NCBI RefSeq assembly: GCF_004364775.1 | Contig: NZ_SOAL01000011.1 | Location: forward strand, 1 to 64,000 | Direction: 5' to 3' | Source: Comamonas sp. JUb58 | GTDB taxonomy: Bacteria; Pseudomonadota; Gammaproteobacteria; Burkholderiales; Burkholderiaceae_C | Length of the DNA stretch: 64,000 nt | Shown here: positions 42,202 to 51,133 of the stretch, in pieces | Layout: each line of letters starts with the position of its first letter | Numbering within the stretch: the stretch's first letter is position 1 | Position numbers and translations under genes: made by a program | The notes under the pieces: generated by a model | What the model saw: the letters and a program-made list of their open reading frames with translations, nothing else | Database searches by the model: none | Told to the model about the DNA's origin: nothing

Positions 42202-43584
42202 TCAGTTATCGTACGAAGGGGCGGTGTTGGTGCGGGCATGCGGACGCAGGAAGCGGCCATCTCCTGGCTGATTCAGTACCCTGGCGCCGTCGTACACCTG
42301 CTGGCCGCGGCACCAGGTGCCTGCCACACGCACGGTGAATTCCATGCCTTCGAACGAGCTCCACTGCACGGCAGAGAGACTGGAAGAGGGATCGAACGCG
42401 TAACGCTCGGGCTGCAGGATGACGATGTCCGCATCCATGCCCACATCCAGCGTGCCCTTGCGGTCGTCCAGCAGGAAATGGCGCGCTGGATTGCGCGAGA
42501 GCTGCCGCACCACCATCGATGGATCAATACCGTGCAGTTCGCAGCCTGTCCAGAATGCGGGAAGCAGGGTTTCAAGCCCCGGGCCGCCGGAGGAGTTCTT
42601 GAACACATCGGGATTGCCCTTGCGCTCCAGGCCCCAGCTCACGTGGTCGGACGATACAAAGGTGCAGGCATCACGTGCGATGTGTGTCCACAGCAGGTCC
42701 ACTTCGGCCTTGGGGCGGATGGGCGGATAGTGCTTGGTCTTGGCGCCGAAGCGGCGGGTGTGCTCCTCATGGTTGAGCATTAGATACTGGATGCAGGTCT
42801 CGATGGTGGAGGCGTTGCCGTTCCTGCGGTACATGTCGCACAGCTCGAAGCCGCGTGACGTGGACACATGCACCGCGTGCGCACGCGCACCGGTTTCTGC
42901 GCCCAGTTCGTAGATGATGCCGGTGGCTAGGTTCTCGATTAGAGGCGTGTGAGCCCGCATGAAAGCATCCCAGCCCGTGTCGCTGGCTTCCTGGAGGCGC
43001 CGGATGTTTTTGCGCGTGAGCTCCTGCATCTGGTTGTGCACGCCACATACTAGGCCTGAGGGTGCGATCAGCTTGAATGCCTCGAGGAGATCGTCTTCAT
43101 CTACGCGCGGAAAACGTCCCGGTGTGGCTTCGAAAGTAGAGAACTTGAATGCACACACGCCACCCGCAATCAATCCGGCAGCAGCCTGCAGACCATGCTG
43201 CGCATTGAGCGTACCGAAAAGTGCGACATCTATATGGCAGTCGCGTTCGACTTCGGCAATCTTGGCGTCCAACTGCGGGCGCGAGGCTACCGGCTCCGGG
43301 TCGTCATAGGGCATATCGACCATTACGGTCACGCCGCCCGCGGCGGCGGCACGCGACGCCCAGCCCAGGCCTTCCTGGCCTGCCTGGCTGCCAGAATGCA
43401 CTTGGCCATCCACCACGCCAGGCACGATCCACTGGCCGCGCGCGTCCATCTTCTCGCGGGCCATAGGCGGTTTTCCTGTGCCGCGTGCCGCAATTTTTCC
43501 GTCGCGCACGGCGAGCCAGCCATCTTTCACGATGCTGCGTGCATCCACGATATTGCCTTGAACCACTAGGTCAAAGTCACTCAT
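42202..43584 (-). CDS. dihydropyrimidinase/hydantoinase-type amidohydrolase
   Basis: A 460-aa amidohydrolase that opens cyclic amides such as hydantoins, dihydropyrimidines or allantoin. The N-terminal metal motif is VVDGQVHSG, so the first His of the usual HxH is Gln61. The candidate carboxylated Lys is K147 in AFKFST. Other ligands lie in VCGVHNQMQE, HAVHVST and VSSDHVSW. The context predicts hydantoin-5-propionate as substrate, yielding N-carbamoyl-glutamate for the next enzyme. GGAGA precedes the ATG at 43584, and the gene diverges from a LysR regulator. Confidence 0.85.
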   Translation of the reverse strand: MSDFDLVVQGNIVDARSIVKDGWLAVRDGKIAARGTGKPPMAREKMDARGQWIVPGVVDGQVHSGSQAGQEGLGWASRAAAAGGVTVMVDMPYDDPEPVASRPQLDAKIAEVERDCHIDVALFGTLNAQHGLQAAAGLIAGGVCAFKFSTFEATPGRFPRVDEDDLLEAFKLIAPSGLVCGVHNQMQELTRKNIRRLQEASDTGWDAFMRAHTPLIENLATGIIYELGAETGARAHAVHVSTSRGFELCDMYRRNGNASTIETCIQYLMLNHEEHTRRFGAKTKHYPPIRPKAEVDLLWTHIARDACTFVSSDHVSWGLERKGNPDVFKNSSGGPGLETLLPAFWTGCELHGIDPSMVVRQLSRNPARHFLLDDRKGTLDVGMDADIVILQPERYAFDPSSSLSAVQWSSFEGMEFTVRVAGTWCRGQQVYDGARVLNQPGDGRFLRPHARTNTAPSYDN

Positions 43585-43665
43585 CTCAAGTCTCCTATTC
43601 ACTACGAATGCGAAAATTGTAGGAGTGCGCCTAAAGAAATGTCATATGCTTATATATGCATACTA

Positions 43666-43682
43666 ATTAACATTGAGTTATA
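43666..43682 (+). promoter_or_regulatory. LysR operator, divergent region
   Basis: ATTAACATTGAGTTATA contains TAAC-N5-GTTA and the T-N11-A form typical of LysR sites. It lies 6 bp before the LysR gene in the 104-bp gap to the amidohydrolase. The same core recurs at 44816-44832. Confidence 0.6.
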
Positions 43683-43688
43683 GACATC

Positions 43689-44603
43689 ATGAAGCTAAAT
43701 CTGCGCCAAATAGAAGTGTTCCGAGCCATGATGCTCAGTGGCTCCATTAGTGGAGCCGCCAAGCTGCTCTACGTCTCTCAGCCTGCCGTGAGCCGTCTGA
43801 TTGGCTACACGGAGCAACGGCTGGGCTTTACGCTGTTCGAGCGCATCAAGGGGCGCCTTCACCCAACGCCGGAGGCTCGTAGGCTGTTTGAGGAAGTGAC
43901 TACCCTGTACCAAAGCGTGCAGAGAGTGAACGAAGTAGCGGATAACCTCTCGCTCAACAGAGAGGGACATATCCGTATCGCGTGCAGTCCCAATATCGGT
44001 CAGTCCCTTATGCCGAGAGCGGTGGCGCGGTTTACTCAGCTCTTCCCCGAGGTGAGGGTGGTACTTCACACCCATATTCCGCACGTCATGTTGCAAGCGC
44101 TGCTTACCCAGCAGGTGGAGCTTGGTGTCACCTATATGCCAATTCCACACCCCAGCTTGGCTATGCAGCCGTTATACGAGAACCGCATCGTCGCTGTCCT
44201 GCCGCAGGATCACCCGCTTGCTGGGCGTGAGCAGATATCCAGCCGTGACTTGCAAGGAGAGCGCTTCATAGGCTATGGCAGCGATATCCCCTTTAGTCAA
44301 TTGGTGCATCGGATATTTGGCAGCGAGGAAAACCAGCCATCTGCACGAGTGGAAGTCCAGCAAGCACACGTAGCGTGTGCCATGGTGCAAGCGGGTGTTG
44401 GGGTGGCTCTGGTGGATGAACTCACTATCCGTGGCCCTTCTTGGTCCAACATCGTGGCTATTCCGGTAGCGCCGATGGTGCATGCCCCAATCCATGCATT
44501 CAATTTAGCTTTGCAACCTATGTCGCGTTTGGCACAGGAGTTTGTTGGGGTTCTGCAGTCGTTAGATGAATTTAATCGCCGACTTGTCCCCAAGACCGCT
44601 TGA
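43689..44603 (+). CDS. LysR-family transcriptional regulator
   Basis: A 304-aa LysR regulator: helix-turn-helix MKLNLRQIEVFRAMMLSGSISGAAKLLYVSQPAVSRLI followed by a periplasmic-binding-protein-like effector domain (GHIRIACSPNIGQSLMPRAV; QQVELGVTYMPI). It stands between the minus-strand hydantoinase/carbamoylase pair and the plus-strand DUF917/urocanase operon. Related TAAC-N5-GTTA sites lie beside both promoters, so it most likely controls the whole catabolic set. The inducer is unknown, perhaps a thiourocanate-like intermediate. Confidence 0.9.
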   Translation: MKLNLRQIEVFRAMMLSGSISGAAKLLYVSQPAVSRLIGYTEQRLGFTLFERIKGRLHPTPEARRLFEEVTTLYQSVQRVNEVADNLSLNREGHIRIACSPNIGQSLMPRAVARFTQLFPEVRVVLHTHIPHVMLQALLTQQVELGVTYMPIPHPSLAMQPLYENRIVAVLPQDHPLAGREQISSRDLQGERFIGYGSDIPFSQLVHRIFGSEENQPSARVEVQQAHVACAMVQAGVGVALVDELTIRGPSWSNIVAIPVAPMVHAPIHAFNLALQPMSRLAQEFVGVLQSLDEFNRRLVPKTA

Positions 44604-44973
44604 AAGAAGCACGGTCCTGCAGTCGGACAGGCTCTGCAACCAGCTCCAAATCACGCGACCCCGGTTTGTTCATCCTGGGACTTTCCCTAGGCAAAGGACA
44701 TGTGGGGCCTACCCACTTGGGTGCATGGATGTCCTCTTGTGGGGTGAGTTTTCGGCGGTTTTCTCTTTGTTTTAAAGACCTTGGCCCAAAACTCAACGTT
44801 CCATCAATTTCTGCTATTAACATCATGTTAATTTGTAGCAATAAAAAGTAATGAGACATTGTTGAGTGTCGTCTTTAGCATCCGTTGCGTTCAATAGCCC
44901 TTTGTGCATGACCTAGCGCTGTTTCTGCAGGTGTCATGGGCAAGGTTCTCGAAGGATCAATCAGGAGTTAGCA
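44604..44973 (+). promoter_or_regulatory. 370-bp regulatory gap with palindrome ATTAACATCATGTTAAT
   Basis: The 17-bp palindrome at 44816-44832 shares TAAC-N5-GTTA with the site upstream of the LysR gene and probably binds the same regulator to activate the following operon. AGGAG at 44963-44967 is the Shine-Dalgarno sequence of the next gene. An 83-codon frame at 44600-44851 overlaps the LysR end, but I see no support for it as a gene. Confidence 0.55.
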
Positions 44974-46068
44974 ATGGGACGAATCTTGACTCTCAAGGAC
45001 GTGGAGGCCGCTGTGCGAGGTGGTTCCGTTTTCGCATGTGGGGGTGGTGGCTGGGCGGAACACGGCCGTGAACTGGGCACGATGGCGGTAACTATCGGCC
45101 GCCCTGAACTTGTGGACATGTCCGAAGTGCCCGATGACGCGTGGATCGCCACGGCCGCCGCCATCGGCGCGCCCGGCGGCCTGACCGACTGGGAAATGCT
45201 GGGCATGGACTACGTCAAGGCCGCCCGACTGGTGCAGGAAGAGCTGGGTGCTCCACTGCATGGCCTCATCATTGGCCAGAACGGCATGTCCAGCACACTC
45301 AACGCCTGGCTGCCCTCCGCCGTGCTCGGCACCAAGGTGATCGACGCCGTGGGAGATCTGCGTGCGCATCCAACCGGCGACATGGGCTCGCTTGGCCTGG
45401 CCAGCAGCCCCGAGCCGATGATCCAGGCCGCCGTGGGTGGCAAGCGTGCCAACAACTCGTACATCGAGCTGCTGGTGCGCGGCGCGACCGCCAAGGTCTC
45501 GCCGATTCTGCGCAAGGCCTCCGACATGTCCGGCGGCTTCATTGCCAGCTGCCGCAATCCGATCCGCGCTTCCTATGTGCGACAGCACGCGGCGCTGGGC
45601 GGCATCAGCCGTGCACTGGCACTGGGCGAAGCCATCATCTCAGCGCAGGGCAAGGGTGGCACGGCGATCGTGGATGCCATCTGCAAGCAGACCGGTGGCA
45701 GCATCATCGGCAGCGGCAAGGTGACTGCCAATACTCTGCGCTACACGGACGAAGCCTTTGATGTGGGCGTGATCGCGATCGGTGAAGGTGCCGGCAAGCG
45801 CCGCATTCATGTGATGAACGAGCACATGGCCGTGGAAGACGCCGATGGTAAGCGTATCGCCACCTATCCGGACGTAATCACCACGCTAGACATCGATGGC
45901 AATCCGGTGAGCGCCGGCAAGGTGCGCGAAGGTATGGAGATCCTGATCTTCCACGTGGGCAAGAGCCTGATTCCGCTGTCTTCCAGCATCAGCGATCCGG
46001 CCGTGTATCCGCCCGTGGAAAAGGCCCTGGGCATCAACATCAGCAACTACGCATTGGGCAAGGAATAA
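44974..46068 (+). CDS. DUF917 protein, candidate (S-methyl-)thiohydantoin desulfurase
   Basis: A 364-aa cytosolic protein of the DUF917 family, which I recall Pfam has renamed S-methyl-thiohydantoin desulfurase. Family features: RILTLKDVEAAVRGGSVFACGGGGW at the N-terminus (the Gly-rich GTGGGG-like motif), APGGLTDWEMLG, HPTGDMGSLGLAS and a C-terminal beta domain (GKRIATYPDVITTLDIDGNPV). In the proposed pathway it replaces the sulfur of a 2-thiohydantoin-propionate with oxygen, giving hydantoin-5-propionate. It is first in the operon and lies 2 bp before the urocanase homologue, matching consecutive steps. Confidence 0.8.
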   Translation: MGRILTLKDVEAAVRGGSVFACGGGGWAEHGRELGTMAVTIGRPELVDMSEVPDDAWIATAAAIGAPGGLTDWEMLGMDYVKAARLVQEELGAPLHGLIIGQNGMSSTLNAWLPSAVLGTKVIDAVGDLRAHPTGDMGSLGLASSPEPMIQAAVGGKRANNSYIELLVRGATAKVSPILRKASDMSGGFIASCRNPIRASYVRQHAALGGISRALALGEAIISAQGKGGTAIVDAICKQTGGSIIGSGKVTANTLRYTDEAFDVGVIAIGEGAGKRRIHVMNEHMAVEDADGKRIATYPDVITTLDIDGNPVSAGKVREGMEILIFHVGKSLIPLSSSISDPAVYPPVEKALGINISNYALGKE

Positions 46069-46070
46069 CG

Positions 46071-47726
46071 ATGAGCCGCGAAGATTTCAAGGTACACGGT
46101 GGCAACGAGCTGCGTTGCAAGGGCTGGCGCCAGGAAGCGCTGCTGCGCCTGATGGAGAACGTGCTAGCCGTGGGCGAAGATCCCGACAACCTCATCGTGT
46201 ACGCGGCCCTCGGCCGCGCCGCGCGCGACTGGCCCTCGCACAATGCCATCGTTCACGCGCTGCGCAATTTGGAAGAAGACCAGACGCTGCTGGTGCAGTC
46301 CGGCAAGCCGATCGGCGTGCTGCGCACGCACGCGGCCGCGCCGCTGGTCATCATGGCCAACTGCAACATGGTGGGCCAGTGGGCCAAGGCCGAGAATTTC
46401 TACCAGTGGGAGAAGGACAACCTGATCTGCTGGGGCGGCCTCACCGCCGGTGACTGGCAGTACATTGGTTCCCAGGGCGTGATTCAGGGTACTTACGAGA
46501 TATTCTCGCGCATTGCCGAGCGCCACTTCCACAACGATCTGCGCGGGCGCTTCATTCTGACGGCGGGACTGGGCGGCATGGGCGGTGCCCAGCCGCTCGC
46601 AGGTTCCATGGCGGGCGCGGCGATCCTGACGGTGGAAATCAATCCCGAACGCATCGAAAAGCGCATGCAGATCGGCTTTCTGCAACAGCGTGCCGACACG
46701 CTGGACGAAGCCCTCGCCATGATCCGCGAAGCGCAGGACCGGCGCGAGCCCATCTCTGTGGGCCTGCTGGGCAACGCCTCCGAGATCTTCCCGGAGATCC
46801 TGGCGCGCGGCATCACGCCCGATATCGTGACCGACCAGACCTCGGCCCATGATCTGGTGTATGGCTACATCCCCGCGGGCTACACGCTGGAGGAAGTCGC
46901 GAAGCTGCGCAAGACCGACATCACGAAGCTGATGAACGCCAGCCGCGAATCCATCGTGCGCCACGTGACGGCCATGGTGGGTTTCCAGGACAAGGGTTCC
47001 GTGGTGTTCGACAACGGCAACCTTATCCGCACTCATGCGAAGCAGGGCGGCGTGGAGCGCGCCTTCGAGATTCCGGTGTTCACCGAAGCCTTCCTGCGCC
47101 CGCTGTTTGCACGAGCCATCGGTCCGTTCCGCTGGATTGCCCTGTCCAACGATCCGGACGACATTCGCAAGATCGACGACTTCCTGCTGCACCGCTTTGC
47201 CGACAACCGCATCGTTGCCAACTGGGTGCGTCTGGCGCGCGAGAACGTGCCTTTCGAAGGCCTGCCGGCGCGCATTGCGTGGCTGGGCCACGGCGAGCGC
47301 ACCGAGCTGGCGCTGGAGGTCAACCGCATGGTGCGCGATGGCGAACTGAGCGGCCCGATCGCCTTCACGCGTGACCACCTTGATGCAGGCGCCATGGCGC
47401 ACCCGAACATCATGACGGAGAACATGCGTGATGGATCGGATGCGATTGCCGACTGGCCGCTGCTCAACGCCATGCTGACCTGCTCGTCTTCCGCCGATCT
47501 GGTGGCCATCCACTCCGGCGGTGGCGGCTACAGCGGCTACATGACCAGCGCTGGTGTCACCGTGGTGGCCGACGGCACTGCGCAGGCGGATGAGCGACTC
47601 GATCTCTCGCTCACCAACGACACGGCCAGTGGCGTACTGCGTTACGCCGACGCCGGCTACGAAGAGGCGCTTGATGAAGTGCAGAAAAAGGGCATCGCCC
47701 GCATCGACACCGCCGCCCACGCCTGA
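46071..47726 (+). CDS. urocanate hydratase homologue, probable (thio)urocanate hydratase
   Basis: A 551-aa member of the urocanase family, which adds water across the imidazole-acrylate with tightly bound NAD+. The family core is plain: CWGGLTAGDWQYIGSQGVIQGTYE, TAGLGGMGGAQPLAGSMAG, DQTSAHD, GPFRWIAL, DGSDAIADWPLLNA. The position I align with the catalytic Cys410 of Pseudomonas urocanase (PARICW) is Ala403 (PARIAW). Nearby RDHLDAGAMAHPNIMTE and AIHSGGGGYSGY also differ from classical HutU. A modified substrate such as thiourocanate or its S-methyl form is therefore more likely than urocanate. No hutH/hutI genes are adjacent. Confidence 0.85.
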   Translation: MSREDFKVHGGNELRCKGWRQEALLRLMENVLAVGEDPDNLIVYAALGRAARDWPSHNAIVHALRNLEEDQTLLVQSGKPIGVLRTHAAAPLVIMANCNMVGQWAKAENFYQWEKDNLICWGGLTAGDWQYIGSQGVIQGTYEIFSRIAERHFHNDLRGRFILTAGLGGMGGAQPLAGSMAGAAILTVEINPERIEKRMQIGFLQQRADTLDEALAMIREAQDRREPISVGLLGNASEIFPEILARGITPDIVTDQTSAHDLVYGYIPAGYTLEEVAKLRKTDITKLMNASRESIVRHVTAMVGFQDKGSVVFDNGNLIRTHAKQGGVERAFEIPVFTEAFLRPLFARAIGPFRWIALSNDPDDIRKIDDFLLHRFADNRIVANWVRLARENVPFEGLPARIAWLGHGERTELALEVNRMVRDGELSGPIAFTRDHLDAGAMAHPNIMTENMRDGSDAIADWPLLNAMLTCSSSADLVAIHSGGGGYSGYMTSAGVTVVADGTAQADERLDLSLTNDTASGVLRYADAGYEEALDEVQKKGIARIDTAAHA

Positions 47727-47843
47727 TCCGGGCCTGTCCGGCCCGGCCCGGCCCTTTACAGCTCTCTGTCACGTGTGCTCTGTGCCCATGAGATGGAGAG
47801 TGGTTCTCGGCCTCTCCCAACCACAATCCACGTTCCTCCCACC

Positions 47844-49193
47844 ATGGCCCAACCTACTGCCTCCGCACACCCGGGAGCCTCACAAGCTCAGGTCCACACC
47901 ACAGCGCCCGCCGCGCATGACGACCGGTCCAGCAAGCGCGCCGTCATTGCAGCGTCCACCGGTAATGCGCTCGAGTGGTATGACTTCACAGTCTACGCCC
48001 TGTTTGCCGTCTACATCGGCCAGAATTTCTTCCAGAATGACAATCCCACGGTGCAGCTCATGGCATCGTTCATTGCGTTCGGCATCGGCTACATCGCCCG
48101 TCCGCTGGGCGCGCTGATCCTGGGCTCCTACGGCGACCGCAAGGGCCGCAAGGCCGCGCTAACCATGACTATCATGCTAATGGCCGTGGGCACACTGTTC
48201 ATCGCCATCGCTCCGCCCTACACCGCAATCGGCATCGGCGCCCCGCTGCTGATCGTGGCGGGGCGCGTGCTGCAAGGCTTCTCCGCAGGTGGAGAAGTAG
48301 GCGGTGCCACCGCGTTCCTCGTCGAGCATGCACCACCCGCCAAGCGTGGTCTCTATGCCTCGTGGCTGCAGGCAAGCATGGGCATTAGCAACATGCTTGC
48401 CGCACTGGTGGCCACGGCCGTCACCATGATTTTCACCACGCAGCAGGTGCATGACTGGGCCTGGCGCATTCCGTTCATCATCGGCCTGGCGATTGCTCCC
48501 GTGGGCCTGTGGATGCGCCGTGCGCTGGATGAAACCCCGCATTTCAAGGAGGCTGCGGAGCGCGCGGCCGCATCCGGCGAAGCCGAGAAGAAGACACCGA
48601 TGCTGCAGGTGCTGCGCGAATGCCCGCGCCAGCTGCTAACGGGCCTGGGCCTGTCGGTGCTGTGGGCTGCCGCACCCTATGCACTCATCATTTACCTGCC
48701 GATCTACGTGCAGAAGAACATGGGTTTCGAGAGTTCGCAGGCATTCACAGCGGCTTTCATCGGCAACATCTTCCTGGTGGCAGGCTGCCTGATCTCCGGC
48801 ACGCTGTCTGACCGCTTCGGCCGTCGCAACATGCTGCGTTTCGGCGCCATCCTGCTGTTTGTGGGCGCCTACCCGCTGATGGCCTGGTTGCATGGCAACC
48901 AGACCACGATGGCGCTGATCATCGTGCAGTCTGCCATGTGCTCCATGGTGGCCCTGTTCGTGGGCGCCGCACCGGCCGCGCTCTCCGAGATCTTCCCGAC
49001 GGCGGTGCGCTCTTCGGGCATGTCGCTGTCGTACAACGCCGCTGTGACGGTGCTGGGTGGCTTTGCGCCCGCACTGCTGACCTGGATCACCTACAAGACC
49101 GGGGTGGCGTATGCGCCTGCTCTGTATGTGATGGGGGCCGCCGTGGTAGCGCTGATTGCGATCAGCTTCCTGCCTAAGCGTGCTGCGGACTGA
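47844..49193 (+). CDS. MHS-family MFS transporter
   Basis: A 449-aa, 12-helix major facilitator of the metabolite:H+ symporter group (ProP/ShiA/KgtP type). Characteristic: AASTGNALEWYDFTVYALFAVYIGQNFF, the loop 2-3 motif LGSYGDRKGRKAAL, RVLQGFSAGGEVGGATAFLVEHAP and GTLSDRFGRRNML. It is expected to import an organic acid or betaine with protons. In this operon the likely cargo is the substrate or the periplasmic lyase product. The ATG at 47844 is taken, 117 bp after the urocanase-like gene. Confidence 0.88.
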   Translation: MAQPTASAHPGASQAQVHTTAPAAHDDRSSKRAVIAASTGNALEWYDFTVYALFAVYIGQNFFQNDNPTVQLMASFIAFGIGYIARPLGALILGSYGDRKGRKAALTMTIMLMAVGTLFIAIAPPYTAIGIGAPLLIVAGRVLQGFSAGGEVGGATAFLVEHAPPAKRGLYASWLQASMGISNMLAALVATAVTMIFTTQQVHDWAWRIPFIIGLAIAPVGLWMRRALDETPHFKEAAERAAASGEAEKKTPMLQVLRECPRQLLTGLGLSVLWAAAPYALIIYLPIYVQKNMGFESSQAFTAAFIGNIFLVAGCLISGTLSDRFGRRNMLRFGAILLFVGAYPLMAWLHGNQTTMALIIVQSAMCSMVALFVGAAPAALSEIFPTAVRSSGMSLSYNAAVTVLGGFAPALLTWITYKTGVAYAPALYVMGAAVVALIAISFLPKRAAD

Positions 49194-49254
49194 AGTAACT
49201 GCAAACCGAGAGTGATCTGACAAATTGCGAAGATCTTGGAGACAGGAGCCACAG

Positions 49255-51021
49255 ATGAAATACTTTATGAAACGTAGTCCTTCTGCAAGCAAGCTCAAGG
49301 AACTGGCTTTTACTGCGATGCTGTTGTTGGCGGGAGCGTTGGCCGCGTCCTCCAAGACGCTTGCCCATGATGCGATACCCAAAATCGTTGCAGATCGGGT
49401 GGCCCGCGCGTGTTCGCCGGTTAAGTTGGATGGCAAAACACTGTCTTTGGCTCAGGTAGAAGCGGTGGCCCGCCGTGGATGCGCTGTGCAGATTGACGGA
49501 GAAGCACTTCTCCGGGCCAAGCGGTCATTTGAACTCTTATTGGCCTATGCGAAGACAGATAAACCAGTCTACGGTTTGAATCGAGGGGTGGGGCTGAATA
49601 AGGATCAAGCCATTTTTCAAGGTGGGCAGATCTCGTCTGAGGTACGTTCACTGTCAGAGCAATTCAACCTCAATCTGTTGCGCTCGCACAGTGCAGCTTA
49701 TGGTGAGGAGGCACCCTTGGATGTGGTACGTGCTGCGATGCTCATCCGCCTGAATACCGCTCTATTTGGTGGCACAGGTATGCAAACTGAGGTGCTGCGG
49801 CAGTATGAGGCGTTTCTGAATAAAGGGATCACTCCTGTTCTATTTGGGGAGGGGTCGGTGGGCGAAGCAGACATTACCATCCTGCCTCAGATTGGACTCG
49901 CGATGATGGGCGAGGGCGAAGTCCATTTCTCTGGGCAGCGTATGCTCGCAGCGGAGGCGCTCAATGCGGCAGGTTTGGATTCTGTTCGTCCGTTCGGTAA
50001 GGATGCTCTCTCTCTTGTCAGCTCAAACGCATACGGTGCAGCCTTGGCAGTACTGGCAGTGCAAGACATTCGAGTGTTACTCGACCAAGCCGACTCCGTG
50101 GCGGGTTTGTCGCTGGAGGGGCTGAATGGTAACTTGGCCCCCTTACTGGCCGTCACCCAGTCCCAGCGGCCATTCGATGGTCAGCGTGTTTCGGCAGGTC
50201 ATATCGCGGAACTGCTGCGAGGCAGTGCATTGTGGGCGCCCGATCCGCAACGTGCACTTCAAGACCCATTAAGCTTTCGCACCATTGCACAGGTTCACGG
50301 CGCGGCGCGCGATATGCTGAACCTCCTGCAGGGTCAACTAACGTTGCAACTTAACAGCTCGGATGACAACCCCACTGTTGCGCTGGATGTCACGCCACTT
50401 GAGGACACTCAGCCCTACGAATTGCAGTACTACGTTACTGAAGGAGCTGTGCGAGGTGCAGTATTACCCAGTGCGGGCTTCGATCCCAGCGCCTGGGCGC
50501 TCCCATTGCAGGGTATGTCGGTCGCGCTGTCGCAAATTGCGCAATCGTCAGCCCAACGCACGCTGCGCTTGACAGATCCAGGTTTCACGAAGCTGCCGCG
50601 CTTTCTCAGCCCTGGCGGAGGGGCGATTGGCTACGGGCCAATCCAGAAGACGGTATCTTCACTGGCGGCGGATGTTAGGGCGCTGTCACAGCCGGTGATC
50701 TCGGATGTTCAGCCGCAGGCGGGCAATATCGAGGACGTCGGTACCAATGCTCCTTTTATTGGTCGTAGAGTTTCCAGTCAGATCAATAAGCTCACCACGT
50801 TGTTGGCGGTGGAGTTGATGCACGCAGCACAGGCGGTTGATCTGCGCCAAGCACAGCAGCCTTCACGAGTATTGGGCAACGGTACAAAGGCGCTGTGGCG
50901 AAAATTCCGCCACGCCGTCCCATATCTTGATCGAGACCGCCGTAATGATCTAGATATCGTCCAAGCAACGGCATTCCTGGCCAATGAGCGTGATTCGTCA
51001 CGATCATCTGTGACCCCATAG
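49255..51021 (+). CDS. secreted aromatic-amino-acid-lyase homologue without MIO, candidate ergothionase
   Basis: A 588-aa member of the histidine/phenylalanine ammonia-lyase family: YGLNRGVGLNK (residues 106-116, the NTGFG region), DPLSFRTIAQVHGAARD, LNSSDDNPTV. The MIO-forming Ala-Ser-Gly is absent: GSVGEAD at 200-206 stands where GSVGASGD is expected. A signal peptide (AMLLLAGALAASSKTLA-HD) sends it to the periplasm, which is unusual for this family. An enzyme eliminating trimethylamine, already a good leaving group, would not need MIO, so cleavage of a histidine betaine such as ergothioneine fits. AGGAG precedes the ATG at 49255. The base composition is lower in GC than its neighbours. Confidence 0.8.
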   Translation: MKYFMKRSPSASKLKELAFTAMLLLAGALAASSKTLAHDAIPKIVADRVARACSPVKLDGKTLSLAQVEAVARRGCAVQIDGEALLRAKRSFELLLAYAKTDKPVYGLNRGVGLNKDQAIFQGGQISSEVRSLSEQFNLNLLRSHSAAYGEEAPLDVVRAAMLIRLNTALFGGTGMQTEVLRQYEAFLNKGITPVLFGEGSVGEADITILPQIGLAMMGEGEVHFSGQRMLAAEALNAAGLDSVRPFGKDALSLVSSNAYGAALAVLAVQDIRVLLDQADSVAGLSLEGLNGNLAPLLAVTQSQRPFDGQRVSAGHIAELLRGSALWAPDPQRALQDPLSFRTIAQVHGAARDMLNLLQGQLTLQLNSSDDNPTVALDVTPLEDTQPYELQYYVTEGAVRGAVLPSAGFDPSAWALPLQGMSVALSQIAQSSAQRTLRLTDPGFTKLPRFLSPGGGAIGYGPIQKTVSSLAADVRALSQPVISDVQPQAGNIEDVGTNAPFIGRRVSSQINKLTTLLAVELMHAAQAVDLRQAQQPSRVLGNGTKALWRKFRHAVPYLDRDRRNDLDIVQATAFLANERDSSRSSVTP

Positions 51022-51133
51022 GCGGAACGATTCAGCAAAACCACTCTGGATTGCTCGCACTCATTTCCCGTTGCATGTCCAGCGAACAACCAGCTACCCA
51101 TATCAATCTGGTAAATATGGAAAACACGTCATC

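Noticed and set aside
44600..44851. An 83-codon frame directly after the LysR gene.
   Set aside because: It starts inside the LysR end without ribosome binding site and covers the operator palindrome; more likely regulatory DNA.
49255..51021. Calling the lyase homologue an ordinary histidine ammonia-lyase (HutH) of a hut operon.
   Set aside because: The MIO Ala-Ser-Gly is missing, there is a signal peptide, and neither imidazolonepropionase nor a formimino-glutamate enzyme is present.
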